64,000 bases of DNA, from contig CAWICZ010000001.1 of the NCBI GenBank assembly GCA_963834825.1, forward strand, positions 124,001 to 188,000, in the 5' to 3' direction. Shown piece after piece: positions 15,799 through 23,966 of this stretch. Position 1 is the stretch's first letter. Every line of letters begins with the position of its first letter. The position numbers were made by a program, and so were the translations under genes. The notes beneath the pieces are model-generated. The model was not told the DNA's origin. It made no database searches and saw nothing but the letters and a program-made list of their open reading frames with translations. Source of the stretch: JACDAN01 sp963834825 (GTDB lineage Bacteria > Actinomycetota > Thermoleophilia > Gaiellales > Gaiellaceae).

Positions 15799-17225
15799 GC
15801 GAGGCCGCCCTCGAGGGTCGCCTGCACCCGCTGGCCGTGCTCGTCTTTGCGCGCCGCTTCGTCGGCGCCAGCCTGATCCCGGTCTTTGCATTGCTCATCT
15901 CCCTCGGGACGCGCGTTCTCGTTCCTCTGCTCCTCGCCGCAGTCTTCGTGGGGCTACCGCTTGCCGTGCTCTGGTGGTGGCGGTTCACGTACCGCGTCGC
16001 CGGCGGACGGCTCGAGCTGCGCTCCGGCCTCGTCAACCGGACGACGAGAGTCGTCCCGCTCGACCGGGTACGCGGCGTGGACCTCACGGCGCCGTTCTTC
16101 CATCGGCTGCTCGGCCTCGTCAAGGTCGAGATCGAGGCGGCCGCCGGCGGTAGCGACAAGGCGGAGCTCTCGCTTGCCGCCGTCTCCCGTGGGGAGGGAG
16201 AGGCGTTGCGCGAGCGGCTTCTGGCCAGCGCCCGAGTCGTGCCGACCGCCGAGCCGGCGCCCCTCTATCGCGCGACGCCGCGGCTGCTCGCGGTCGGCGG
16301 GCTGCTGAGCGGCCGCTACCTGCTCGCCCCGGCGGCGGTCGTGGGTGTGCTCTTCAACTTTGCGAATGACCTGCCGGGAGGCCTCGTGGAGCGCGGCACG
16401 GACGCCGCGCTCGACCGAGCCCCGACCGGTGCGACCGGCATCACGGCCTCAGCCGTGATCGGCCTCGTCCTCATCGGGCTCCTCGCCGCCGCCGGCTCAC
16501 TCCTCGTCGATTGGGGGTTCACGCTGCGCTCCGAAGGTGAGCGGCTCACTGCCGAGCGCGGCCTGCTCACTCGCCGGACGGTTTCGATCGACCGCGAGCG
16601 GATTCGAGGGCTGGACGTGCGCGACACGCCGCTTCGTCGCCCCTTCGGACTCGCGGGTGTGACCGCGATCGCCGGCGGTGTCGGAGGTTCGAGGGGGCGA
16701 ACGACGCTGGCGCCGGTCGTGCAAAGCGACGACGTGGTCGCACTGCTTCGGTCGGTTGATCCGCTCTCACCGGACCCCAGGGCCAGGCTCATCGCCCATC
16801 CGCGCGCGGCGCGCGGGCGGCGCTTCGCTCGGGCGCTGCCGCTGCCTGCTGTGGCGGCCGTCGCCGCGATTGTGCTCCACTGGTGGTGGGTCGCCGCCGG
16901 TGCGCTCGCGTTGACCGGGGTCATGTCGCTTGTCGCGATCGATCGCTACCGGCAGCTGGGCCACCGGTTCGACGGCCGGCGAGTTGCCCTGCGCGGAGGC
17001 AGTCTCATGCGTCGGTGGACCGAGCTCGACCCCGACGAGATCGTCTCGTTCGAGCTGCGCCGCTCGCCGGGGCAGCGGAGGGCCGGGCTCTCCACGGTCG
17101 TCCTGCACCTGGGTCAGGGGGCCGGCTCGCGGCGAGCCCTCGACGCGGGCGAAGAGCAGCTACGGCCGCTCCTGGCCGAGCTTCATCCTCGACTGTTCGG
17201 ACCGTTGGTCAGGCAAACGCCGTGA
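15795..17225 (+). CDS. PH-domain membrane protein, YdbT type
   Basis: A 476-residue partner of the previous gene. Three PH-type modules alternate with paired membrane segments: WRFTYRVAGGRLELRSGLV with PLDRVRGVDL; GFTLRSEGERLTAERGLL with IDRERIRGLDV; and RFDGRRVALRGGSLM near the end. This is the usual three-module YdbT layout. The GTG start overlaps the YdbS-type stop. The last 17 bases overlap the end of the convergent queF gene, so the two transcripts run into each other. Confidence 0.87.
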   Translation: MSEAALEGRLHPLAVLVFARRFVGASLIPVFALLISLGTRVLVPLLLAAVFVGLPLAVLWWWRFTYRVAGGRLELRSGLVNRTTRVVPLDRVRGVDLTAPFFHRLLGLVKVEIEAAAGGSDKAELSLAAVSRGEGEALRERLLASARVVPTAEPAPLYRATPRLLAVGGLLSGRYLLAPAAVVGVLFNFANDLPGGLVERGTDAALDRAPTGATGITASAVIGLVLIGLLAAAGSLLVDWGFTLRSEGERLTAERGLLTRRTVSIDRERIRGLDVRDTPLRRPFGLAGVTAIAGGVGGSRGRTTLAPVVQSDDVVALLRSVDPLSPDPRARLIAHPRAARGRRFARALPLPAVAAVAAIVLHWWWVAAGALALTGVMSLVAIDRYRQLGHRFDGRRVALRGGSLMRRWTELDPDEIVSFELRRSPGQRRAGLSTVVLHLGQGAGSRRALDAGEEQLRPLLAELHPRLFGPLVRQTP

Positions 17226-17589
17226 TCGTGATCCCGCCGCGAGCCTTCTGCGTCAGCCTGATGTGAACCGCGCTCGTGTCGACCTGCAGCGCCTCGGCGA
17301 CGTCGTCCCGAATCCTCACTGCAAGGGCCTCACAGAAGTGGCCCTGGTCACGGAACTGCATCAGGTAGAGCTTGAGTGACTTCGACTCCAGGCAGAGGGC
17401 GCCCGGCTCGTAGTCGATCGCGGCGACGTACATGTCAGGCTGGCCGGTGATGGGGCACACCGCCACCAGCTCGTCGCTCGTCATCTCGACCCGCGCGACG
17501 CCGGGGTTCTCGAAGGTCTCGAGGCCCGCATAGTGCGACGATCCAGGATGACCAAGAGCAACGAACTGATCGGTACGCCGGTCGCTCAC
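17209..17589 (-). CDS. queF: NADPH-dependent 7-cyano-7-deazaguanine reductase
   Basis: A 126-residue short, YkvM-type QueF that reduces preQ0 to preQ1 in queuosine synthesis. The catalytic block VCPITGQPD contains the thioimide-forming cysteine and the acid/base aspartate. The family signature CLESKSLKLYLMQFRDQGHF follows. The GTG start lies 6 nt after TACAGT (17601-17596), a leaderless layout. No other queuosine genes are adjacent. A QueA-like gene at 29.1 kb is diverged, so a complete pathway cannot be assumed from this window. Confidence 0.94.
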   Translation of the reverse strand: MSDRRTDQFVALGHPGSSHYAGLETFENPGVARVEMTSDELVAVCPITGQPDMYVAAIDYEPGALCLESKSLKLYLMQFRDQGHFCEALAVRIRDDVAEALQVDTSAVHIRLTQKARGGITITAFA

Positions 17590-17594
17590 GTCCC

Positions 17595-17601
17595 TACTGT
17601 A
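17595..17601. promoter_or_regulatory. Symmetric bidirectional -10 element
   Basis: TACTGTA reads as TACTGT on the plus strand (toward the deoxyribosyltransferase gene at 17622) and TACAGT on the minus strand (toward queF at 17589). One site could start transcription both ways. Confidence 0.45.
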
Positions 17602-17621
17602 CGCCGGACATCCTTGACGCC

Positions 17622-17999
17622 GTGAAACGCGTGTATCTGGCCGGGCCGCCCTACGCGGAGGAGTACCGACGACGCGCGATCGAGCTCGTCCGCCGTGCGG
17701 GCTGGGAGCCCGTCGACCCTTTCCAGCGAGACTTTCGAGGGCAGACCGCAGGCCACGAGAAGGAGATCGTCGAGGGCGACCTCGAGGACATCGACGGTTG
17801 CGATGCCGTGCTCGCGTCCTTCACCCAACCGGACGAGGGAACCGCGATGGAAGCCTGGTACGCCCACCGGCTGGGCAAGCCGGTGATCGCGTACACCGGC
17901 GGGACGCCGGCGCATCCGTGGACGGTCTACGTCGCCACGCGCGTCTGCCCCGAGCTCGAGGACGCCGTTGCGGCCCTGGGCGGGCTCGAAACCGTCTGA
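17622..17999 (+). CDS. Nucleoside 2-deoxyribosyltransferase family protein
   Basis: A 125-residue product. KRVYLAGPPYAEEYRRRAIELV is the family start (quoted here in two overlapping parts: KRVYLAGPPYAEEY and YRRRAIELV). DCDAVLA-type segment IDGCDAVLASFTQPDEGTAM carries the nucleophile glutamate region (DEGTAME), followed by GKPVIAYTGG. Such enzymes move deoxyribose between bases or hydrolyse modified nucleotides in salvage. It is divergent from queF and shares its -10 region, which suggests a common role in modified-purine metabolism, though this is inference. The GTG start is at 17622. Confidence 0.85.
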   Translation: MKRVYLAGPPYAEEYRRRAIELVRRAGWEPVDPFQRDFRGQTAGHEKEIVEGDLEDIDGCDAVLASFTQPDEGTAMEAWYAHRLGKPVIAYTGGTPAHPWTVYVATRVCPELEDAVAALGGLETV

Positions 18000-20321
18000 C
18001 TAGGGCCTGCCCGGTATCTCGGCCGGGCGCTTGGCCTCGACCGGACGACGATCCTCGCCGTCGTGCGGCGGCTCGATCGTGATGTTCGGGAGCAGCCTGT
18101 CGAGCCAGCGTGGGATGTACCAGGTCTTCTCGCCCAGCAACGTGAAGAAGGCCGGGACCAACGTCATCCGCACGATCAGAGCGTCAGTGAGGATCGCGAC
18201 TGCGAGCAGCAGCCCGAATTCCTTCGTGATGCGGTCGGGGGTGAGGATGAAGGCCGAGAAGACGGTGCCCATGATCAGCGCCGCGGCGACGATCACCCGC
18301 CCGATGGCTGCGATCCCGTGCTCGATCGCCGGCCGCGTCTTCATGCCGTGGACGTGCTCCTCCCGGATGCGGCTCATCAGGAAGACCATGTAGTCCATCG
18401 AGAGCCCGAAGAGGATCGCGAAGGCAATCGGAGGCACGAAGGTCTCGATCGGCCCCGTCTTGTCGAGGCCGAGTAGCCCCATCAGGTGGCCCTCCTGGAC
18501 GACGAGCGTGAGCACGCCGAAGCCGACGAACGCGGAGAGGATCGTCGTGACCGCCGCAGTCAGCGAGATCACGATCGAGCGGAACGCCATCGCGAGCACG
18601 ATGAACGTGACGCCGATGATGTAGAGCAGGAAGAGCGGCAGCCGCTCCATGATCCGGTCGCCGATGTCCTTGAAGGCCGCGGTCAGGCCGGACACGTACA
18701 CGGCCGCGTCGGTGCCCCGGGTCACTGTCGGGATGACGTCGTTTCGCAGGCGATCGACGAGCTGGTCGGTCTTCTCGTCCTGGGGAGCGGAGTCCGGGGT
18801 CACGAACACGATCGCCACGGTCTTGGCGTCGTTGAACTGCGGCTCCCGCGCCGAGGCCACGCCCTCGAGGTTCCGGACGCGGTTGTAGAGCTGCTGAGGC
18901 GCCTGCGGGTCGTTGTTCACGTCGACCACGATCGGGATCGGGCCGTTGAAGCCGGGCCCGAAGCCCTCGGCCAGCAGGTCGTAGGCCCGACGAGCCGTCT
19001 GTTCCTTCGGCTGCGTGCCCTGGTCCGACGCGCCCAGGCGGACGAGAGCGGACGTGCCCGCCAAGGTCAGGATCCCCAGCAACGCCACGATGAACACCGG
19101 ACGCGCGTGCCTGGTCACGAACCGTCCCCAGCGGCCGGTCAGCGTCCGGTCGCGTCCCGCCTCCGAGTCGTCGATCGGTCGCAGGAACGGCACCTTCAGC
19201 CGGTCGACCTTGTGCCCGAGCTTCGCCAGCACGGCGATGAGCAGCGAGTTCGCGATCAGCACGGTCGTCAGGACGCCGAGGGCGCTGCCGATACCGAGCT
19301 TCGTCACGAAGTCGAGGCCGAAGAAGGCCAGACCGGTGACCGAGATCGCGACGGTCAGACCGGCGAAGAGCACGGCCCGGCCCGCAGACGCACCCGCCTC
19401 GGCGGCCGCGTCACGCGGAGAGAGCCCTTCGTGCAGGAGCTGCCTGAACCGCGTGACGATGAACAGCGAGTAGTCGATACCGACACCGAGACCGATCATC
19501 GACACGAGCAGCGGCGTGATCGTGTTGATGTCGGTGAAGCCGGCGATGATGAACAGCAACAGGAACGCTGTCGCGACGGCCGTGATCGCCAGCGCGAGCG
19601 GGATCGACGTCGCGACAAACGTGCGGAAGACGACGAGCAGCACGATCAGCGCGGCGAGCAGCCCCAGTAGCTCCTGCGTTCCCTGCTCGATCGGCGGGAA
19701 CTCCGCATCGCCGTTGAACTCGGCCTCTACGCCGGCCGGCGCGACCGTCTCGCGCACAGCGTCCTCCACGGCGACGACCTCGTTGCGGTCCGCCGACTCG
19801 ATCGTCTCGTTGAACTGTGCCTCCGCATAGGCGATGCGGCCGTTGTCGGAGAACGTGTCCGGGCTGAACGGATTGCCGACGCTCTCGAGCCCGGCCTTGC
19901 CCTCCTTGGGCTTGAATTCCGGCGACCTCAGTCGCGCGATTGCCCGGTCGACCGCCGCCTTGTACTGCGGCGAATCGAGCCGCTGGCCCTCCGGCACGGC
20001 GAAGACGACATTCAGAACGGCGCCCTGCTCGGAGGTGAACTGGGACTCGATCAGATCGGTTGCCTTCTGCGTGTCGGATCCCGGGATCTCGAACTCGTCC
20101 TTGAGGCTCCCCCCGACGGTCGCCACGAGGACGATCAGAACCGCGATGATGCCGAGCCAGCTGAAGACGACTCGCCACGGATGCGAGGCGTTCGCGCGCG
20201 CCCAGCGCGCGAGCGCGCCGGTCGCGAGTCGTTCATGGGCCGCGCGGCGTTCGGCCATGGGGGTGCTAACGCCGGGCTTCCCCCCGGAATTCCCGTCCGG
20301 TTCTCGCGTGTCCTCGCTCAT
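18000..20321 (-). CDS. MMPL/RND-type exporter 1
   Basis: A 773-residue inner-membrane protein with twelve predicted membrane segments in two halves. Each half carries the MMPL proton-relay motif: GVGIDYSLFIVTRFRQLL and GLSMDYMVFLMSRIREEH. Large outer loops follow segments 1 and 7 (residues about 75-215 and 445-560). It exports lipids or hydrophobic compounds by proton drive; the substrate is unknown. The ATG follows GGTAGGAGGAC. A predicted ECF promoter (20354-20384) precedes it and is shared in form with the sigma gene at 36.4 kb. Its stop is directly next to the end of the convergent deoxyribosyltransferase gene. Confidence 0.93.
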   Translation of the reverse strand: MSEDTREPDGNSGGKPGVSTPMAERRAAHERLATGALARWARANASHPWRVVFSWLGIIAVLIVLVATVGGSLKDEFEIPGSDTQKATDLIESQFTSEQGAVLNVVFAVPEGQRLDSPQYKAAVDRAIARLRSPEFKPKEGKAGLESVGNPFSPDTFSDNGRIAYAEAQFNETIESADRNEVVAVEDAVRETVAPAGVEAEFNGDAEFPPIEQGTQELLGLLAALIVLLVVFRTFVATSIPLALAITAVATAFLLLFIIAGFTDINTITPLLVSMIGLGVGIDYSLFIVTRFRQLLHEGLSPRDAAAEAGASAGRAVLFAGLTVAISVTGLAFFGLDFVTKLGIGSALGVLTTVLIANSLLIAVLAKLGHKVDRLKVPFLRPIDDSEAGRDRTLTGRWGRFVTRHARPVFIVALLGILTLAGTSALVRLGASDQGTQPKEQTARRAYDLLAEGFGPGFNGPIPIVVDVNNDPQAPQQLYNRVRNLEGVASAREPQFNDAKTVAIVFVTPDSAPQDEKTDQLVDRLRNDVIPTVTRGTDAAVYVSGLTAAFKDIGDRIMERLPLFLLYIIGVTFIVLAMAFRSIVISLTAAVTTILSAFVGFGVLTLVVQEGHLMGLLGLDKTGPIETFVPPIAFAILFGLSMDYMVFLMSRIREEHVHGMKTRPAIEHGIAAIGRVIVAAALIMGTVFSAFILTPDRITKEFGLLLAVAILTDALIVRMTLVPAFFTLLGEKTWYIPRWLDRLLPNITIEPPHDGEDRRPVEAKRPAEIPGRP

Positions 20322-20353
20322 GTCCTCCTACCCCTCCGTTGCCATGGCTTGTA

Positions 20354-20384
20354 CTAGTGACGCGCGGCGGCCGCAGAACTCATC
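20354..20384 (-). promoter_or_regulatory. Predicted ECF promoter for MMPL exporter 1
   Basis: On the minus strand GATGAGTTCT (20384-20375), 13 bases, then GTCACTAG (20361-20354), about 32 nt before the ATG at 20321. It matches the elements at 30092, 36361 and 37666 in order and exact spacing. Confidence 0.6.
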
Positions 20385-20809
20385 GGTCGGCGCCGAATTC
20401 CCACTCGAGCATCACCTGCTGTGAGGCGTTCTTCGCACCCGCACCGCGGTAGGTTGCCAGGGCTGCGACGTTGTCGTCGGCGGTAAGGACGAACATGCCG
20501 TAACAGCCGCGTTCGCGTGCGATCGCGGCGAGCTCCGCGACGAGCGCTCGGCCGATGCCCTGGCGCCGAGCAGGCTCGTCGACCGAGAGCTCGTAGAGGA
20601 ACATCTCCGTGCCCTTGTCGGGGTGGGTCGTCTCGACGCCGGAGACGAAGCCGACCGGCCGCCCGTCGCTGTCATACGCGACGAGCAGGTGATGGCCGGC
20701 TTCACCCAGGAAGCGGCGCGCGGCGAGCCGCGTCGACTGCATGGTCGAACAGGTGCTCCGCGGCAGCGACGGCCGCGTCATCGCCTTGGCCGAGCGCGCG
20801 GATGTCCAT
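20380..20809 (-). CDS. GNAT N-acetyltransferase, frame broken by one base
   Basis: The N-terminus reads MDIRALGQGDDAAVAAAEHL from the ATG at 20809, and the acyl-CoA domain continues one frame over as FLGEAGHHLLVAYDSDGRP, EMFLYELSVDEPARRQGIG (the R/Q-x-x-G-x-G acetyl-CoA loop) and ERGCYGMFVLTADDN. Removing one base near 20722-20730 joins them into about 142 residues. The layout resembles aminoglycoside N(3)-acetyltransferase-I-like proteins (TTHPDKGTEMFLYEL). An uninterrupted alternative from 20781 has an unlikely N-terminus. Either a sequencing slip or a recent pseudogene. Confidence 0.7.
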
Positions 20810-20824
20810 GGGCCCGACGCTAGC

Positions 20825-21640
20825 TCAGCCGAGGAACTCGAGCAGTAGCTCGTTGACCTGGTCGGGCGCGTCGAGCTGCAGCCAGTGGCTCGCGCCCTCG
20901 ATGCGCTCGTAGCGCCAGGGCCCCGTGACGTGCGCGGCTGATCCGAGCATGCTCTCCTCGGTCAGGTAGTTGTCGCCGCTCGACCAGAGGCCCATAGTCG
21001 GAGCCGCGACGGCCGGGAACGGCCGTGTCCGCTCGAGCTCCTGCGCCGGCGTGGCATTGGCGCGATACCAGTTCAACGCGGCGGTGAGCGCTCCCGGCCG
21101 CGCCAGATCGGCAACGTAGCGCTCGCCGTCGCCGGCCCCTCGCAGCATCTCCCGGAAGAGCTTCCAGTCATCCCGACTGACGAGCTCCTCGGCGACGCCG
21201 GGGAACTGGTACAGGAGCTGATACCAGCCCTTCTCCCGCTGCTCGAGCGACGGCTGACGAAGCGCGTTCGGATGCCCGACCGACATCACGACGAGCCGAT
21301 CGACTCGAGCAGGGACGAAGGCGGCCAGGGCCCAGGCGACGCCGGCGCCCCAGTCGTGCCCGACGACATTGGCTCGGTCGACCTCGAGCTGGTCGAGGAT
21401 CGCGACCAGGTCCGACACGCTGCGGCCGACCGAGTAGGCGTCGACGTCTTCCGGCCGGTCCGAGTCGCCGAAGCCACGCAGGTCTGGCGCGATCGCGCGC
21501 ATGCCGGCTCCGACGAGCGCAGGAACCTGATGCCGCCAGAGATGGGACGAGTCGGGAAAACCATGGAGGAGCAGAACGGCCGGGCCCTCGCCTTCGTCGA
21601 CCACGGCGAGGGTGACTCCGTCGGCAGGTAGGCGGCGCAC
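20825..21640 (-). CDS. Alpha/beta hydrolase, epoxide-hydrolase group
   Basis: A 271-residue hydrolase with LLLHGFPDSSHLWRHQVPAL (oxyanion region), APDLRGFGDSDRPED, the nucleophile elbow VVGHDWGAGVAW (aspartate in place of serine, as in epoxide hydrolases and haloalkane dehalogenases), WYQLLYQFPGVAEEL in the cap and the catalytic histidine in IEGASHWLQLDAPD. The GTG at 21640 is preferred: TAGGCT (21653-21648, minus strand) ends 7 nt before it, whereas the ATG at 21742 overlaps the divergent exporter gene. Confidence 0.88.
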   Translation of the reverse strand: MRRLPADGVTLAVVDEGEGPAVLLLHGFPDSSHLWRHQVPALVGAGMRAIAPDLRGFGDSDRPEDVDAYSVGRSVSDLVAILDQLEVDRANVVGHDWGAGVAWALAAFVPARVDRLVVMSVGHPNALRQPSLEQREKGWYQLLYQFPGVAEELVSRDDWKLFREMLRGAGDGERYVADLARPGALTAALNWYRANATPAQELERTRPFPAVAAPTMGLWSSGDNYLTEESMLGSAAHVTGPWRYERIEGASHWLQLDAPDQVNELLLEFLG

Positions 21641-21770
21641 CGACTGGAGCCTACGGCCGTGGCCGGGATGGGGGCAGCCCCACCCCAAGACGCCGGGCGC
21701 CGCCATTGTCCAGCCGCTTCGCGGCAGCGAGCCTCGACTCATGGGTCAAACGAGTGAAAGGGACGCACCC

Positions 21771-23963
21771 ATGAGGCTGAATCTGGCAGCACGCGCAGGG
21801 CGCTGGAGCGCCCGACACTGGAAGACCGCCACCTTCGGGTGGCTCGCCTTCGTCGTCGCCGCGATCGTGCTCGGCGGCGTCGTCGGCACGAAGTCGCTCG
21901 GCGACGACGAGGGCATCCCCGGCGAATCCGGCCGGATGGAGAAGATTCTCGACGAGAACTTCCAGCGGCCCGCCGGAGAGACCGTTCTGATCCAGAGCGG
22001 CAAGCTCACCACGAGCAACCCGGCGTTCGAGGCGGCGGTCAACGACGTCGCTCGACGCGTCTCGGCGATCCCGGTCGTCACCAACGTGCGCAGCCCGCTC
22101 GAACGACGGCACGCCGATCAGATCTCCGCCGACCGTCACTCGGCGATCGTCCGCTTCGACATCCGCGGAGATCCCGAGAAGGTGGTCGACAAGATCGACC
22201 CGGTGATCGCCGCGGTCGACGAGGCGAAGGCCGCGCATCCGGAGCTCTTCATTGGATCGTTCGGCGCGGGGACCGCCGGGAAGGAGATCGACGAGTCGGT
22301 CGGCAAGGACCTCGAGCGGGCCGGTCTGCTCTCCGTACCGGTCACGATCGCGGTGCTGATCGTCGCCTTCGGCGCCCTGATCGCCGCCGGCATCCCGCTG
22401 TTGCTGGCGTTGACGGCGGTGGCGGCGACGATGGGACTGCTGGCGATTCCGAGCCACTTCTGGCCGGTCGACGACAACACGAGTGCAGTCGTGCTCCTGA
22501 TCGGCCTCGCCGTCGGAGTCGACTACGCGATGTTCTATTTGAAACGCGAACGTGAGGAGCGGGCAGCAGGGCGCAGCGAGCGCGCCGCGCTCGAGGCCGC
22601 GGCAGCGACGTCGGGTCGGGCCGTGCTCGTCTCGGGCCTGACGGTGATGACTGCGATGGCCGGGATGTTCCTGACCGGCGACAAGACCTTCAGCTCCTTC
22701 GCGATGGCGACGATCATGGTCGTGGCGATCGCGGTGCTGGGCTCGCTGACCGTCCTGCCTGCCCTGCTGTCGAAGCTCGGGGACCGCGTCAACAAGGCGC
22801 GCGTTCCGCTCCTCCACCGGCTCCAGAAGCCGGGCGGGGGTCGGTTGTGGAGCTTCGTCCTCGACCGCGTTCTGCGCCGACCGGTCGTTTCGGTCGTCGT
22901 CTCGGCCGGCCTGCTCGTCGCGCTCGCTCTACCCGCACTCGGAATGAAGACGGTCGTGCCGGGTGCCGAAGCGTTCCCGAAGCATCTGGAGGCCGTTCAG
23001 GTCTACGACCGGCTGCAGCGCGCCTTCCCGGGGGAGGCGGACCCGGCCGTGGCCGTCGTCAAGGCGCGTTCGATCGACGAGCCGCGAGTCGATGCGGCGA
23101 TCGAGAGCCTCCAGGCCAGGGCGCTCGCGACCGGGCAGGTCCACGCGCCGATCACGGTTGACGTCAACCAGGCCCGGACCGTGGCTCGGATCGAGCTCCC
23201 GCTGGCCGGCAGCGGTAGCGACTCGGCGTCGAACGCCGCGCTCGCGACGCTCCGCAACGAGGTCATCCCGGAGACCGTCGGCTCGCTCGACGGCGTCGAA
23301 GCAGGCGTGACAGGCTCGACGGCGATCTCGAACGACTTCGGCGACAAGATGCGCAGCTCCGCGCCGTTGGTGTTCGCGTTCGTACTCGCGTTCGCGTTCC
23401 TGCTGCTGCTCGTCTCGTTCCGGTCGATCGTGATCGCGGTCAAGGCGATCGTGCTCAACCTGCTCTCGGTTGCCGCGGCATTCGGTGTTCTCGTGCTCGT
23501 CTTCCAGCACGGGTGGGCCAAGGGCATCCTCGGCTTCGACTATTCAGGCGGCGTGATGGCCTGGCTGCCGGTATTCCTGTTCGTGATTCTGTTCGGGCTC
23601 TCGATGGACTACCACGTCTTCATCCTCAGCCGGATCCGCGAGGCCTACGACGGAGGGATGAAGACCGAGGACGCGATCGCCCACGGGATCAAGTCGACTG
23701 CCGGCGTCGTCACCAGCGCCGCGATCGTGATGGTGTTCGTCTTCTCGATCTTCGGGACGCTCTCGTTGATCATGATGAAGCAGTTCGGCGTCGGGCTCGC
23801 GACGGCGGTGCTGATCGACGCGACAATCGTGCGCGGAGTGCTGCTCCCCGCAACGATGAAGCTGCTCGGCGACTGGAACTGGTACCTGCCGCGCTGGCTT
23901 GCGTGGCTGCCTCGGATCAAGCTCGAAGGTGCGCCCGGTAAGCCTGCACCGGAGGCTCGGTAG
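21771..23963 (+). CDS. MMPL/RND-type exporter 2
   Basis: A 730-residue exporter with the same two-half plan as exporter 1. The relay motifs are GLAVGVDYAMFYLKRERE and GLSMDYHVFILSRIREAY. Outer loops lie at about residues 45-180 and 410-540. ATG 21771 (MRLNLAARAGRW) follows AGGGA by a suitable gap; an ATG at 21741 would add 10 residues. The kinase gene starts 3 nt after its stop, so exporter 2 is probably cotranscribed with two two-component systems and may be their target or an input-linked pump. Confidence 0.93.
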   Translation: MRLNLAARAGRWSARHWKTATFGWLAFVVAAIVLGGVVGTKSLGDDEGIPGESGRMEKILDENFQRPAGETVLIQSGKLTTSNPAFEAAVNDVARRVSAIPVVTNVRSPLERRHADQISADRHSAIVRFDIRGDPEKVVDKIDPVIAAVDEAKAAHPELFIGSFGAGTAGKEIDESVGKDLERAGLLSVPVTIAVLIVAFGALIAAGIPLLLALTAVAATMGLLAIPSHFWPVDDNTSAVVLLIGLAVGVDYAMFYLKREREERAAGRSERAALEAAAATSGRAVLVSGLTVMTAMAGMFLTGDKTFSSFAMATIMVVAIAVLGSLTVLPALLSKLGDRVNKARVPLLHRLQKPGGGRLWSFVLDRVLRRPVVSVVVSAGLLVALALPALGMKTVVPGAEAFPKHLEAVQVYDRLQRAFPGEADPAVAVVKARSIDEPRVDAAIESLQARALATGQVHAPITVDVNQARTVARIELPLAGSGSDSASNAALATLRNEVIPETVGSLDGVEAGVTGSTAISNDFGDKMRSSAPLVFAFVLAFAFLLLLVSFRSIVIAVKAIVLNLLSVAAAFGVLVLVFQHGWAKGILGFDYSGGVMAWLPVFLFVILFGLSMDYHVFILSRIREAYDGGMKTEDAIAHGIKSTAGVVTSAAIVMVFVFSIFGTLSLIMMKQFGVGLATAVLIDATIVRGVLLPATMKLLGDWNWYLPRWLAWLPRIKLEGAPGKPAPEAR

Positions 23964-23966
23964 TCC

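Noticed and set aside
18486..19670. 394-codon plus-strand ORF inside MMPL exporter 1
   Set aside because: H/R/D-rich shadow translation of a membrane protein gene.
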